Shown piece by piece: positions 23,401 through 36,600 of a stretch of 64,000 bases of DNA (within the stretch, counting starts at the first letter, position 1; each line of letters opens with the position of its first letter). A model generated the notes under the pieces. That model saw nothing but the letters and a program-made list of their open reading frames with translations, made no database searches and was not told where the DNA came from. The stretch spans positions 1 to 64,000 of the forward strand of contig QNGE01003763.1 in the NCBI GenBank assembly GCA_008508345.1, given 5' to 3'. This DNA is from Paragonimus westermani. Taxonomy: Eukaryota; Platyhelminthes; Trematoda; Plagiorchiida; Troglotrematidae. Both the position numbers and the translations under genes were made by a program.

Positions 23401-25395
23401 GAAATCTTAAGTCTGCCACACTACTCATTAATGGTGCAAACTCAGGAGTTGACTTGATGCCTCAACTGTGTCCCAAGAGAACGCTCAATGCCCGCTTACC
23501 GATTGTTTGATTATAACTCTGCGGTTGTTAACTACGTTGACAAAAATAATACTGTGTACCCTCCAACTGAAGCCATATGTCATGAAAATTCACTGCTCAT
23601 CTTTATGTAATCCGCAGTGAACCAAAAAGACTGAAAATGGCTTCCAGTGAGAAATCGATTAATTAAGTTAGCATAATGTGTCTCAAAGCGGCACGTCTTG
23701 AAATTGTGTCGGTATAATGAATTATCATTTGATAACCCGGGTGTATTTAGAGGGTATGGATCAAAAGTCGAACTGACGTACTTCAGTGAAGTATGTATCA
23801 CACCATGATAATTAAGTTGGTTCGACAAGTTATGAGTCAGTGATGTCGGATAAACTTATATGTGTAAGCCTCCTGACATCCTCTATATCCAGACATACCA
23901 CCAATCAGGTGAACGGAAGACTAGGATATGCTAGTTGAAATTAAACTCAATAGTTTGTTCCTGCTGTGAATTTGTCTGATGGAGTAACTGTCAGTGAGCC
24001 GTCAGCCTTTAATACGGTTCTGTTTGTTTAATTTATTCCATAGAGTCGATTTTCGAACTGACCGAGGTAGTCTGTATTAAAAGAAACTTCGGGCGAGGGG
24101 GTTTCCGTTGGCTCCACTCTCATTATGGTAAGTTGAAGTCGATTGGGTATGCAACGAAAATGGTACTAACTCATTCAATGGTGTTCATTATCAGGTTAGT
24201 TCATTGTAACCGTAGCATTTTCATTTCAAGCAACGAACCTGTGGAACTCAGTCGTCACGACACAAGCAACTAACCGGCGTTCAATGCAAAAGAGACAATG
24301 AATTAACCGAATAAACCGTTACCATCATCCGAACTGTCCAAAGAAAAACTTGACAACCTGGGGTTGAAAAAAAAGCTGATCGAATTGGAGGATTCTGTCC
24401 AAACAGTCAGAGGAGCATATATAGGAATCCAAGACAGCCGCATCAAATTTGGTACGAATGAAGTCAAACAGTTTAACATATTGCCGATAAACAGATTGAG
24501 TAGTAGTAGTCAGGGATTTGCTTATGCTGTAGGTCGTGACAAGAATATGCACTACTGATGTGCCCAAACAAGTGCGAAAGAGACTGGACAGAATGCCTGT
24601 CCGAATGCAAAGGTTGCAATCAAGTATGTGATGTTTGACGTGGAATCAACCAAATCCTGGGCTACTCATCGACAACATCGACACTTGTGTAGCGATATAT
24701 GAGGCTGGTTTTTGCGCTTTGTCACGTTCTGATTTGAGTCCGACATAGTGGCATTTATGAGCTTTCTTCGAACTCAAGTTGTAAGATGTTCGTCGACCCG
24801 ACTGCGTGACTAACTATCTGTTCTGCCTACTTGAGTGGCTCGGCACACACCAGAATTAGTAAATGATGTGATATTTGGCGTTGAGTGGTAGCAGTGTATT
24901 AATCTGCGGTGTTTGGATACTGGTAGTGACGAATAGCATGACCGAGTGTGCTAAACAGAACGGACGTTCCGTAGCTGCTATGTGACAGGCTTTCCACATA
25001 GTAGTAATTTCATCATACTTATAAGACAAATGAGGGCAGATTTTTATTTTGGGTACTTTCGAAGCCATTGTAGCAGCTTGCGTTTTGCTGGAGTTTTCAA
25101 AAACGCTGATGGTAGCCATTTTCTCCGAGCGCGGTTCTTAACACCAACATCTACTTGGTCAATGTTTCTGTCGCCTAGATTCACCTTGAACTGCAAAACG
25201 CAGTGCTCACTTAACCGAGCTTGTACCGGATCAGCACCGAACTGTGGAACTTTAAACGTCGTCCCATCCAAGTGTGTTCCTGCCAGACGGACCACAGTTT
25301 GCGGCCGGTGTTTTGGTGCTCCATAGGCATATCCAGAGGAGCCTGGCTATCGCCGTGCTCGTATTCAATTGTAAAGCCAATGTTGAAACTGAATC
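23401..25395. other. Anonymous spacer, no recognised gene
   Basis: Frames of 60-114 codons occur on both strands (for example 24982-25326 plus and 25044-25295 minus, mutually overlapping), without recognisable domains. The right end may be decayed LINE coding sequence, because a LINE C-terminus follows directly on the plus strand. Confidence 0.35.
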
Positions 25396-26070
25396 GAGTA
25401 TAATTACTACAATCTCCTTTGGGAGTTAGAAAGCAGGTGTTCAGTAGTGATTGTCAAACGAGTTCTCTTGTTCAATCTCTACGTTTACACAGGCTTGAAT
25501 GGTTAGGTCATGTATTAAGGATGCCAGCTAGTCGTCTTCCACAACGAGCACTGTTCGCTGACATTGCGACCGACTAGTGTAAGGTGCGAGGTGGACAGTT
25601 AGTGACCTGGCGTAGGGAAATGAAGTCGTTCAAGAAAGGGTTGGCCACTGTAGATCGAGTTCGTCTGCCGGGCTGGGGCCCTCGCGACTCAGAGTCGGTG
25701 AATGGAGACTCTAGATGAGATGGCGGCTAATCGAGCTCAGTGGCGTGAATGTTGTCGTTGTTTGGCCGAGTTGTCTGTGAAGTGAGTGCACTTAATGACG
25801 AGGGCCAGTGGAAGCCGTGAGGAAGCTGTCTCTCTGATGACGCCTTACTCTCTCTTGAAGCTCGGTTGGTTGCATGCAATGTGTAGGCACCTTGATGCTG
25901 AATGTTTGAATATGGACGTAGTCATTTTCAGTAGTTAAGTCCCTTCCCGTCCCCTTCTTTTTTCCTTCTCTCTCTTCCTACGTAGGTTTTGCTTTTGCTT
26001 CATGGTCGTGTGGCAGTTAGGCATTAGTGTGAACCACTGATGTATTGCTGTCTATGATGACATTGATGAT
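25396..26070 (+). mobile_element. LINE C-terminus and 3' UTR fragment
   Basis: The plus strand encodes a decayed LINE C-terminus: LHRLEWLGHVLRMPASRLPQ near 25490, then RGGQLVTWRREMKSFKKGLA (25590-25645), RLPGWGPRDSESVN (about 25665-25705) and DEMAANRAQWRECC (25715-25760). Several stops and frame changes are present. The 3' UTR runs to a GATGATGATGAT tail near 26055-26075. This is the same broad family as the fragment at 19861-20030 but diverged from the LINE copies at 1-7880. Confidence 0.75.
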
Positions 26071-26130
26071 GATGATCTCCTTTGGGTCGGTAAATAGCGG
26101 GATATCGTTGAAATAACGCTGCGTGGGAAC

Positions 26131-26428
26131 GGGCTTGGGTGGTGACAGCATCTGAGTTCTGCTCCAAATGGACAGTATAAATATCAGCTGGCAGCGGACC
26201 AACTGGACGAGTCGTGAAACTAATATCGATTTGTGTATAACCAACTCCCTGGAAGTAGACCTTGATGTTCGCTGTGCATTGTAGAAGAAAGCGTTCTAAC
26301 ACTGACACAGGCAATTCTACGTCCAAATTAGTTGAGTCGGTATACTGACAATTAAGACCAATCCTGTGCATCAGAGGAACATCCGTGAACATAAAAGCTA
26401 TGCCCATATTGGCCAAGGCTTCGGGTAA
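26131..26428 (-). CDS. Possible exon of an unknown host gene
   Basis: A minus-strand open frame has ordinary protein composition and no low complexity. It begins after a plausible acceptor (TGATCTAATTAG at about 26440-26429) and includes LDVELPVSVLERFLLQCT and GVGYTQIDISFTTRPVGPLP. I do not recognise the family. No strong donor was found before the frame runs into the end of the LINE fragment at about 26070. Another frame with similar character lies at 26870-27146 on the same strand. Chance is a real alternative. Confidence 0.25.
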
Positions 26429-26869
26429 GCTAATTAGATCAAGGCTATTTCTCAGTTTTTTGAACTAGTAATTGCCTCAATGACTGGGGAAGTTGAACCA
26501 ACCGCTGAGCCTGCATGTGTTCTGGTGAACTAGACGGGTAATACTGGCCCCAGAGGTATGCCAACCTCGTACAGTTTGGAAAGCCATACAAGTGCAAAAG
26601 ATGTGACCTACTGGGTGCAGCTGACTGTTGACTGACTAATATAATGTCCTTCCACTAATGCTCGTAATTCCTGATTAATTCGTCCCTCATGGTCGGCAGC
26701 ATTGTTCTTTGGCCTACCCGAACAGAATTTGAAGGCCCTTTAACAGCGGCTGCATTGCTGTTATGTAAACAGTTTTATCTACAACACACAACGCTGGAGC
26801 CCTCGTCCGGTTGTGGGATTGTCGCAGTTTTACTGGATCACAGCTCTGAAGAGGTACCAGTGTGTTTTC

Positions 26870-27146
26870 GATTCAGGAGTGCGTTCTTTTTGAAGGACGT
26901 AACTCTGCATTGATTCTCGCGACCGATTAGCGTGGCTTCAAACCATCTGTCAGGGTCATACGAGAAGGCAACGGATTGTGAACGCTGATCAAACGGAAAC
27001 TCGAACCGGGCCTGTGACTCACTGTTATTGTTCTTTCGTGGCAGTACACAGAAAGTGAATCCATTAGGTAGAACCTGTAACAGAATGTTTATGAGTTGAC
27101 TGAATTGCAATTCACCGACGCAGTTATCACGGTTTTCTGAGAACAC
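26870..27146 (-). CDS. Possible exon of an unknown host gene
   Basis: The minus-strand frame includes GELQFSQLINILLQVLPNGF and FEFPFDQRSQSVAFSYDPDR, balanced and globular in character. Candidate acceptors are CTGTTACAG near 27075 or TTCTCAG near 27137. The donor is unclear. It could pair with the frame at 26131-26428, with the intervening sequence as intron. Function unknown and confidence low. Confidence 0.22.
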
Positions 27147-27160
27147 CGAATTTTGTCCAA

Positions 27161-29491
27161 TTGTGTTTCACTGATTTTTGCAGGTTGTCTGATAAGTTGA
27201 CTCTGATCACTATTACTTTTCAATGCAAGCGACTAAATCAATCTTGCAGATGAGACAAGATATCCACCTGTTGAAGGTATACATTCTGCTTAGGTTGTTC
27301 GACCAAACTAGCGACACTTCCACAGTGACATTTCATGGGAAGACGTAGGACAGATTTTATTGCGTCGAAAGTGTTTCTGACGGTGAAGCATAAAGGAGTT
27401 CAGTTAGAGACATTAAACTCGAACTGACAGTCGATTGTGTTGTGCAACGGTTTTACAATTTATCTTCAGGATAACACTGAGTTGTTTCTGGTTATGGTTT
27501 CGCTGTTCAAAATCGTTACCAGAGAGAAAGTTGTCTTACGATGATCAATGGATTGAGAATAACATAACACTACGAGCAAATTGCAACACTCCACGTTTCA
27601 ATCATCTCGGACAGTCTTCCTCAATCTGTTTATGAATAACATGTTGAACACGACGCCCAAACTGTTTGACTACATTCGTACTGAATTTGATACGAATATC
27701 TAATATATGATTATTTAGGTTGTGCACAATGTGAGATCAGCAACGCAGTGGCGTACACTTTCACCTCATGAAATCGTGGCCAGTTTTGTAATCCGCGTCG
27801 TGACAGGGGTATGCGTTACTGATGAGCTTAAACAAGAGCGAAAACGCGAATCCAGTGCTTCTTTTTGAAGGAGACTGACTGAAACGTCTGGAACATTACG
27901 AAGGCTGAAATCAAATGTGTGTGAAGTTTACCTCGCTGCTGTTGAATTGCCAGATTCAGATGAACACGAAGAAGGGCTTTTGGATACGTTACGCAACAAA
28001 GCTCAAAGACTTTTTTGATTCGCGACGGCGGTAGCTATTAACCAAGGGAATTCACCCCACTGAGGACACAAAATTACTTATCAACATCAGACTGCTCAGG
28101 CACTGATGCTCAGTTATATGTGTGCATGCGTGAGTGTTGACATCTGATGAACTTTTCGATGCGTTGGCGTGGTGGTCAGACTTGTGTGCAGTCTCGATTC
28201 GGAAGCCTATGTTGACTAGGGCTTTGGTCCCTCAATGTTCAGCCATGTCAGATAAGCCGGTGAGCAGCGACCAGACACTGGATGCGCGCGGGTGCTTTGG
28301 TAGAAAATCAATGAGTAGACAACGCAACTATATCTGCAGTCGAAGCACTGCTGTATTTCGCGTACAGTGAGAGGGGGCTAGAAAACAACTGGATCGCCCA
28401 ACGGTTGACCGTGCCCGCCTGCATATTATCCCGTACACTCGAAAAACAGGCACAAATTCTCAAGAGCTTGATGTAACTTATTGTGATTAGCAGTAATGGG
28501 AATGAGTCATCAACATCTTATTCACTGCACTCCCGAGCTGGGTAAGCCCCGGCTGCCAAGTGAGTCAGACACTTGAGTCGTTGGCTTCCAGTAGGATTCT
28601 GCAAGATAACTGATATATATCCTCGAGAGAATACGCCGGTTTGTCTACGGTATGGTAATGGCGTAGATGAAAATCAGATTCACCTCCTCGTAATAAATAA
28701 AAAAATCTTGGTCTCCACAATAATGCGTCTGTTCCCGTTAATTACTCTCAAAACAAAACGAAAGACGGGTGAAAAATAATTTTGTTCCATTCCAACAATG
28801 TATGAAACGAGAAGAAAAGTGCAAGGTATTGATATGATGCATAGTGACCTACGAGCGTTCTCGAATCAGAAAATCGATAGACAATTACCCAAATGGTAAT
28901 TAAGGTAAATAAGCCACAAATGAGCATAACAGAATAGAGGTCAAACAAATTTGTCAAAAAAACAGCGAAGGTTACCACTCCGCTAGTCTGGACATTTTCG
29001 CTCATTCTGATTAGGTGAAATCGTTTTTCGAAGGCAGGAGGCGGTTTTGAACGGAAAAGTCCGACTCCCTAGCAAGAATCCTGTTACTTTTATTACACAT
29101 TTCACATCGATGGGTCAGTAGAGTCAGTTGAGGTTCCACACTTTATTGTGGGTTATGCCCGTGGACACAAGACATTGTTCGTCGGGAATTCGAATGCGCA
29201 TATGCTGATGGATCATTGTTGCAGTGGACGGTTGGCATACCGCACCACACCGATCGCCACGGAACTGAGCAGCTTCCATATCGATGACACAACCATCAGT
29301 GAGATAACGTTTGAGGACTGAAGTAATCTCCGAGATGCCGGTGCTGGGTATAGCTTCTGTTGGAGAGGTAGCCCTACAGAAGATGCTTGGAAGAAATATG
29401 TCTGATTTGTAACCCCTGACCGCAACTACTTTGTAACGATGGGTGAGCCGCATGATATCGGCCTCAAAATCATATCCATTCTTACGGTGTT
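27161..29491. other. Anonymous spacer up to inverted-repeat arm B
   Basis: No named domain found. The frame at 29124-29453 (minus, 109 codons) ends just where the LINE arm begins and has no recognised motif. The frame at 28748-29005 (minus, 85 codons) has a hydrophobic stretch suggestive of a membrane segment but is not otherwise supported. Confidence 0.35.
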
Positions 29492-32443
29492 TATGGTCAA
29501 ACTATATGTCACACTGATGATACAAAGGACCAGTTCTATCATCAGCTACCCACCACAATCCGGTCGGCAATCTGTTTGCTCAACGTCGTCTGAACGCCAG
29601 AGCTGGGCGCCACTCAGCAACCTTACTGGAGTCACTGGACCCGATGGGGCTCGTTCGGTCTGCGAGAACGGTGATCGACTGCTCCACTCGTGTCCTACTC
29701 ACGAGCTACCTATCATGAACACCCGATTCCAGCTGGGTGCGAGCGACATCACAACGTGGACTCACTCATGAGGCGGTCACTTCCATCTGAATGATTACGT
29801 GGTCGTGCGACAGCACGACATTCTTGAGGTGCGTATCACGCGAGTGATGGGTAGTGTGAAATGTGGCACCGATCACAGGTTGCTGAAGATCAAAATGTTT
29901 ACCCATGTTTGCCAACCTGCTTATTGTAGATTATCTGGGCAACGGTATAATTCGGATGTCGAGAAATTGGTGGCCTGTGAGAGGAGGGTTGCTTATCAGT
30001 GATCTGTTGTTGCTCGTCTGTAAGACGCTCTTGTATCCACTACCCCGGATGGTATGTAGCAACTCATCATGGGACGGATCACAACATTAGCCACCGTGAC
30101 GATTGGTGCCGAACACTACAAACGGCAGTTTTCTACTTCCACAACAGACCCAAGCAACGAAACCTAAATGTCCAAGTTCCGAAGTTGGACGGCTCTGCAG
30201 AATCGGAGAACATCATGAAAGTCCGGCAAAATCACTCTGATAACCTACCAAACCGAACTTCTACCACTGATCGGGGAATGATAAATAGCCTATCGCAATT
30301 GGATGCCAAAACTTCAGTTGTTCTTTTCCTAGACTTAACAGAGGTGTAGACAGTTTTGAAGGGTTGAAAAGTGAAAGGATCGCAAGTGAAGACAGATTGT
30401 CAAAAGGACTCCAGAAGAACTGCGGCCCAGTTCTGGAGATTGTATTGTTCCACTTGATTCACTCCATCAGGGAGAACGAGTGGTCCCATGGGATTTCAAG
30501 ATTGCTCTGACCACGCCTTATTTAAGGGAACGGGCAGCAAGGAATGTACCGACAACCGTCGAAGCACCAGTCTGCTAAGCAACGCTGGAGAGTTGCTGGC
30601 AATGAGAACTGCTGGGCAGACTTACTACAAAAGTTTTGTAGACCAGTATCCGCAAACATCAGTTCGGATTCCGGGGGAGTTTCGTTACAATTGATAAGGT
30701 ATTTGCTGCTCCACAGATTCAGGAGTAGTGCCGTGAACGTAACTCGCTGGTGATTTTGACATTTCCATTGGCGTGAAGCAGGGTTGTGTCATGAGCCCTA
30801 ACCCTGTTTAGTTTAAATTTGAATGCCATGCTAACACATGCTGTTCAACACTCGGCGGAAGACGGTTTTGAGTTCAGGTACCGCCTGCTGTCTGACGGAC
30901 GCCTGCTGAATATTCGAGGTCTCGGCACCCAAACCTGGTTACATACCTCAACGATGCACATGCTATTGTTTGCAGAGGACAGCGCGGTGTTTGCTCATAA
31001 CAACGACGAACCACGGCGACTGGCCACGGCTTTCGTGATCGCGACACCCAACTTTTGGTTAGATATGAACAGAGGTGAAATACTTACTTTCTTTCGGCCT
31101 TCTCCGGGTGGAGGTCCTGTTCCCTCATGTGCGCCTAAAATTGGAATCAATGAAGACGTCACCAGCCGCGCGGGTTTCGCCGCTTGGATAGCAGTTGATC
31201 GAGAGATTTGCCCGCGGACCACGAGTTGCGAGCTGCCGCGGCAGAGGCTAGTCCTGCTTCCAGTCGTTTTGAAAGACGTGTTTGGAAAACCACAGCCTGT
31301 AGACGGTTACTGAGCTCTGCGTCTACCGCTCAATCGTTCTATCCATACTGTTGGACGGCAGTGAACTGTGGGGTTTGTGTCAGCGGCGCGTGCCCCATCT
31401 AGTCCGTTTCCACTCGCATTTTGGGTGTTCGGCGATGGGGCGTGGTTCCGAACACTGAGTTATCGCGGCGAGCGCACGCGAACGGGATGGAAACCACGCT
31501 GATGTTCAATCAGCCTCGTTGGTTCGGACATGTCCGGTGAGTGAGCAGCAACTAGCTTCTGAATGAGGTGCTGTATGGAAAACCGAAATTAGATAAGCGA
31601 AATTCTGCTGTCCAAGAACTGCCATGGCAAGGTGTTATCTAATTAATTTGTTTGCGCTGTGGTATTGCTGTTAGATGTTGGGATGACTTAAGGTTGAATC
31701 GTTTGGTCTGGTGGGATGCGATTCGGACTGGTGTCCGAAGGTTAAATGAGTAACATTTGCTGGACCATGGCTTGAAATGCGTGGTACGCAAGGGAATTCT
31801 GGGTACCATAGCTCGTGGTGATGACCATTTTACATTACGGTGTTTGCGGTCGCGAATGCGCTGGCCACCTCGGATTGGTAAGTCACCAACGCATTCATTG
31901 TACTCCGTCGGTCGAGTGACAATGGGTACGTTATCTCCTTCAAATACGTTTTTATTCGCATCTAACAATTGTGATCGCCATTTGGTACCTCACCCGCTCC
32001 CGTTTTCAGAACCTTGGGTGTCTGTGGCCTTCTACCTATCCCTTTCTTCAAGTTCTCTGATGTACTAGATGGAAAATGTTTTGTTTGTTCTTTCCAGTCC
32101 AACCCTGAAGTTTGTTCTCCTCTTTCTAACGTCTTTGATTTGCACTAATCTGTACCCGTATACTGAGCCACCTCTTGCACCACACATTTTCAATATTCTT
32201 CTTCCTATTTTAGATTCTACCATTCAAGTCTGTCTATGCCGACTTCCTAAGTGATAATGGTATAAGTTTCGTGTTAGCCTATCAACTGGCTAATCAGTAT
32301 TGACCGGTTGGAGACGAAGATCTCGTTCGCATGACTTTTGGTCTCATTCCTTTAGTTTTACACTGGACATATGGCGTGTGAGTGGAACCACGGGTATTTC
32401 AGAGTGAGCCACTTGTGGTGATGATTAAGCGCATACATCTTCC
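29492..32443 (+). mobile_element. Broken RTE-like LINE, copy 3 (inverted-repeat arm B)
   Basis: This is the reverse complement of 1-3478. Position 32443 corresponds to position 1 of the window, so the left arm continues beyond the window. The endonuclease end, RT motif region, C-terminus, zinc-finger tail and 3' UTR occur in the same broken state. The 164-codon frame at 30819-31313 has exactly the same translation as 1129-1623. One difference turns a TGC codon of arm A into TAG at 32066-32068. Between about 30110 and 30410 the arm departs from arm A: it is shorter there and more diverged, still LINE-like (for example MKVRQNHSDNLPN), and the duplicated RT start of arm A is missing. Confidence 0.9.
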
Positions 32444-32524
32444 GGCTGCGGTCACTGCGACAGACATGTGGCCAGATCTGCACAACACTGATTTGCTGGC
32501 GACTGGACAGGTATATTTATCTAA

Positions 32525-32815
32525 AAAAACGGTTGCGAATGCGCTGGCCATTTCGGATTAGTGGGCCGTCAACATGCTGATATTACTTCGTGGGTTTCGA
32601 AACGACGAGTACGCCAAACTCAAGCAGGGTGTGTCAGTTGTAGCATGCTTCTCGTCCGTATTAACCAAATACCGCGGTCGCTTAGCAGATCACTCGCTTT
32701 CATTTTCAGAAAACTTGGTCACGGGGACATTCTACTCATTCTTTTCTTTGGCTTCGTTGGTGCATTGTGTACTTAACATATTGCGTTTTTCGATCCAGCT
32801 TTAAAACTCTACTAT
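32525..32815 (+). mobile_element. Second LINE 3'-end fragment directly after arm B
   Basis: The sequence realigns to arm B from about 31845 onward. The finger-coding stretch (GCGAATGCGCTGGCC) recurs at 32536-32550, and the block ending in a TTTTCAGAA..CTTGG..C segment near 32010 recurs at about 32700-32815. It is a tandem, more decayed 3' end of the same LINE family, in the same orientation. Confidence 0.7.
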
Positions 32816-33640
32816 CCTCTTGCCTAAAGCACAATAATGTGTATTCCCATAATGAACAAGTTCATGACCTGTATTTCTAACGCATTTCTTGCCGACGGAG
32901 TCTCACCATTTTGAAGAGAGGTAAGAGTTTCAATTTCACGAGAAAACAATGCAAGCCTCTTGCACTGAGCGTTATAGCAATACACTTTTTAGTTTCAGTC
33001 TCTGTCATAGGCTCATCCGAAATGGATGTCGCCAAGCTTTATTATTGATTTCGTCGTTGTGCTCCACTGCGTCCATTGATCACCCATGTAGACTGTTACA
33101 CTGCAGTATGCACTCGATGTAGTTCAACAAAACCTGCCGCAAAGATACAATGCGCAAAAAAACTGTTTCTGATTTTTCAGTTCAGAGGATTATCATTCGC
33201 TCTCGGTTCTAGCCTGGCCCGCTAAACTAAAAACAGTAAGTCTCTTGATACATCAAACAAAAACAGATAGACCGTACTCATATAAGCACGTAGTTGGCAA
33301 ACGTCCTAGAGGAAAAGATCACAAAAGGTTAGTCCAAAGTGTTTTGAACAAGAAAGAGAATGGAACAAGATAAAGCGTGTAGTAAGCATCAGTCACAACA
33401 ATTAGTTAATGATTTGAATAAACTTTCAAATTGGGAATAATTGTGAGAACTTAGTGACGGAGTCCTGGTCTGTTTTGTAAGGGTTTGAGTTATTTTTTAA
33501 GGTGTGTAACTGAACCGATCCAGGTAGATTGATACCACAGTAAGTTCCACTGATAGGATAGATGTTAAAAGTGAGTGTTCACGTGTGTATCGTTTCGACG
33601 TAAACGTTGTTGTGACTTGTAAGAACTGTTCTGGTGATCC

Positions 33641-33683
<43 letters not shown>

Positions 33684-36600
33684 TTCGATGACTGAGGCAG
33701 TTCTCACTTTTACTGCTTCTCTGGGCTACTGCTTCCTTATAACAACACGGACAAAGGCAATGAAAGCTTCTATCAGGTTCACTTTTCGAATGCAGGTATA
33801 TTACCGTCAGTTACCGTCGGTTTTGTGAAACTTGATAGACTTCATACATAAAAAAAAACAATATTGTGAGAGTCATCATTTGAGTAGATGCATGTTAGCA
33901 ATCTACATACACCCAACATTTCAACAAGCCCACAGTCAGTTTATGTTTTCAAACCGACTCAGAACTCTTCTCGACACTATCACTATTGAAAATTTGTCAT
34001 CACCAAGATGACTCGAGCTAAGAACGTTACTGTGACCCTATCGTTCAGCTCTTGGCTGTTCGCTCAAGGTTGTGGACGCATCAATACCACATAACTTTAC
34101 ATCACAGACACCAAGGCTGAAATCCAGATCGGTTCAAATCGAACCATAACATTTCAGTTTTGTTTACCAACAAGTCAGGTCGGTACGTACTGACAGAACT
34201 TGATTGACCTTGAGGGCGGAAATCTGAGCTACTGGCTTCGACAGAATCAAAGAATCAGGAGGCGCAAAATCGAATAAATACAAGCAGGGAGCGCCTAAAA
34301 GTTGACAGTTAGAGAGAAGGATGATTTGATATCCACACCAATGTGTTCGCCACGACTTGAACGACAAAGCATACCACTGAGTCCTTAGGACACGCAGTAG
34401 TATATGCCGGCATCCAGTCCTGTTGTTCACGAAGAGAGCCAGAAGACTGCCCACCCACTTGTACGCAACCGTTTTACCACTAACAAACGGTGGCCCTTTA
34501 AATTGTCTTATGGGCAAATATTAAATCTTGTTCCTTGTTTGGAGTGACCACTGAGGTATCCGCCACCTACACTGAAGATTGTATTATGCCAGCTGAGAAC
34601 AAACTTGACGATCACGAATTGCAAATGCGTTTTGTATTTCATTTTGAAACATGGTTTGCAAAACAGTGATTTTTTTAGCTAACCAATGCAGGTTTTCTGT
34701 AGTTGACACAAAAGCAAACAGCGTAACTCTGCAGGCTAAACTACCTTCCCATTGGTTCATTGCGAACGTGTACCATAATTAATTTTTTTCACGTAATGTA
34801 CCAATTCCTTCTTTACCACTCTTCTAGTCATCTCGTAATGTTTTTTGGATGTTAATTCCGTAACTGCTTGAGTCCCACTAACTAGTCGGTCTTCATCACC
34901 AAGCTGGCGGAATAAACTATTGTACTGATGGACGAAAACCCTTATGATACCGATCATATGAAGAACTGGTTAGCCACTAGTACTAAAGGTGGAAAGCTGA
35001 CTTGCTTGACAGAAAACGTCAGACCTACTAGAGTTTGAAGATATCAGTACCTCCAGCTGTGAACAGTGGGAACATATTCAGGAGGAAGGCTATGATTGTC
35101 ATTTAATTTGAGAAAAACTGGCATTGAGGAAAAAGTATATTGTATTGCAAATACACAGTCGCACAATTTGAGTAAGTGTGTTCTGGCAACATTAAACTGT
35201 CATTTGTGCCGTCGAAAATACCTTACCGCTGGCAGTTGCTGGATATGGACTTAATTCAGGCTAGGAAACCGGATTGAAAGGAATGAGTGCTTCGGCAAGT
35301 ATCGAGGATGATAGATTCACTGGATATTATTTGTAAGATATCTACTACGTTTCTTTCGTCAAACCCTGTATTACCAACAATGAGTTGATTCGCATGATGC
35401 AATCATTTAAGTAGGTTTTCCTCGGGACTCCATGGACAGTTCAGCATCCCAATCGCACCTCGGTAAGTGAAGTTCACTGTCTCACCAAGGGCAAACTTAT
35501 GAATAGTACTCCCATAACGGAATCAAAATGATCAGTCAGTGCCCGGTCAAAATCATTATTCTCTGGTGTACAGTCGAGTATCTATAAGGAAGTAAACGGA
35601 TGAACGTCGGACTGTCGAATCACGTGTATCCTTTTTCAACATGTACATATTAAGCCGTGCAGATCTGAATGGACTGACTGATACACATGGGAACGAAAGA
35701 GACAAAGTATTAGACATGTTTGTTAGGTCGTCGATTCGCTAATGTTGCTGTGATCGATTGCCACGTCGTCAAGTAGTTGAAAGTTTTGTCGCCTTAAAAG
35801 GTACCATCAACTTGGCAAACAATACATGAGTGCACAACCATTGCCTATCTGTTCATTTCTTATTATTTTGACGCTAATGATCCACTTACTGAAGACATGG
35901 ATAAGGACATAAAAAAAGAGGAATTAATGAGGAAAAGAAAACGTTGTGCAATGAAGACATCTCAGTGGAAGGGACATCTAAGCCAACTGACACATTGAGA
36001 TTATTTACGCTGAACAGAAACAAGGACCTCTTGCCAAAAGTTGTGGGTCATCTGCGCGAGTTGGCTACAGGTTAACAAACAACTGGAAGACAAATCAGAC
36101 TTTCCCTTCTTTTTGTCGCATACGGTAATAAGGTAGATAAGATGACGGTTACAAAGTCCACCCCCTTGTGTGACAAGCTTTTTTATTGCTCGCACAACAC
36201 TGTTGTCGACTAATCGCAATATATGAAACGTACAAGGGTTTGAAAGTAAACTGAATGCTAATGTAAGAAGCTGTAAATGAAACAGGGTGGAAAACCTGAG
36301 CAAACAATAATGAATAAAGAAGGACGAAATTTTAGTTTACACTGAGTGCAAATTTGGCAGTCTCCAACGTTTGTTCTATTAATATTCATTCATCAAATTC
36401 AACTGGAAACATATGTATACTTTGTTGGTCAAAAACAGCTCATACCATTTCTGCCGCTGACTTTAGCGCCAGACTGTGGCGAACAGTATGTGAAAACACC
36501 AGCATCATTTGGACCCCGTCCACAAAGTTGTTCAGAGCCCAAAACAATTATACTTGATCCGTCTAATTCGTAGGTTTGTACTAAGTTGTCGGCTGCCTAC

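Noticed and set aside
24982..25326. 114-codon plus-strand frame with several Cys residues, opposite an 83-codon minus-strand frame
   Set aside because: The two overlap, neither has a recognisable domain, and the region precedes a decayed LINE C-terminus, so chance or decayed LINE sequence is more likely.
27799..27860. Hammerhead-like string CTGATGAG...GCGAAAA at about 27819
   Set aside because: The flanking strands would pair stem I with stem III, which is not the hammerhead topology, and no transposon is recognised there.
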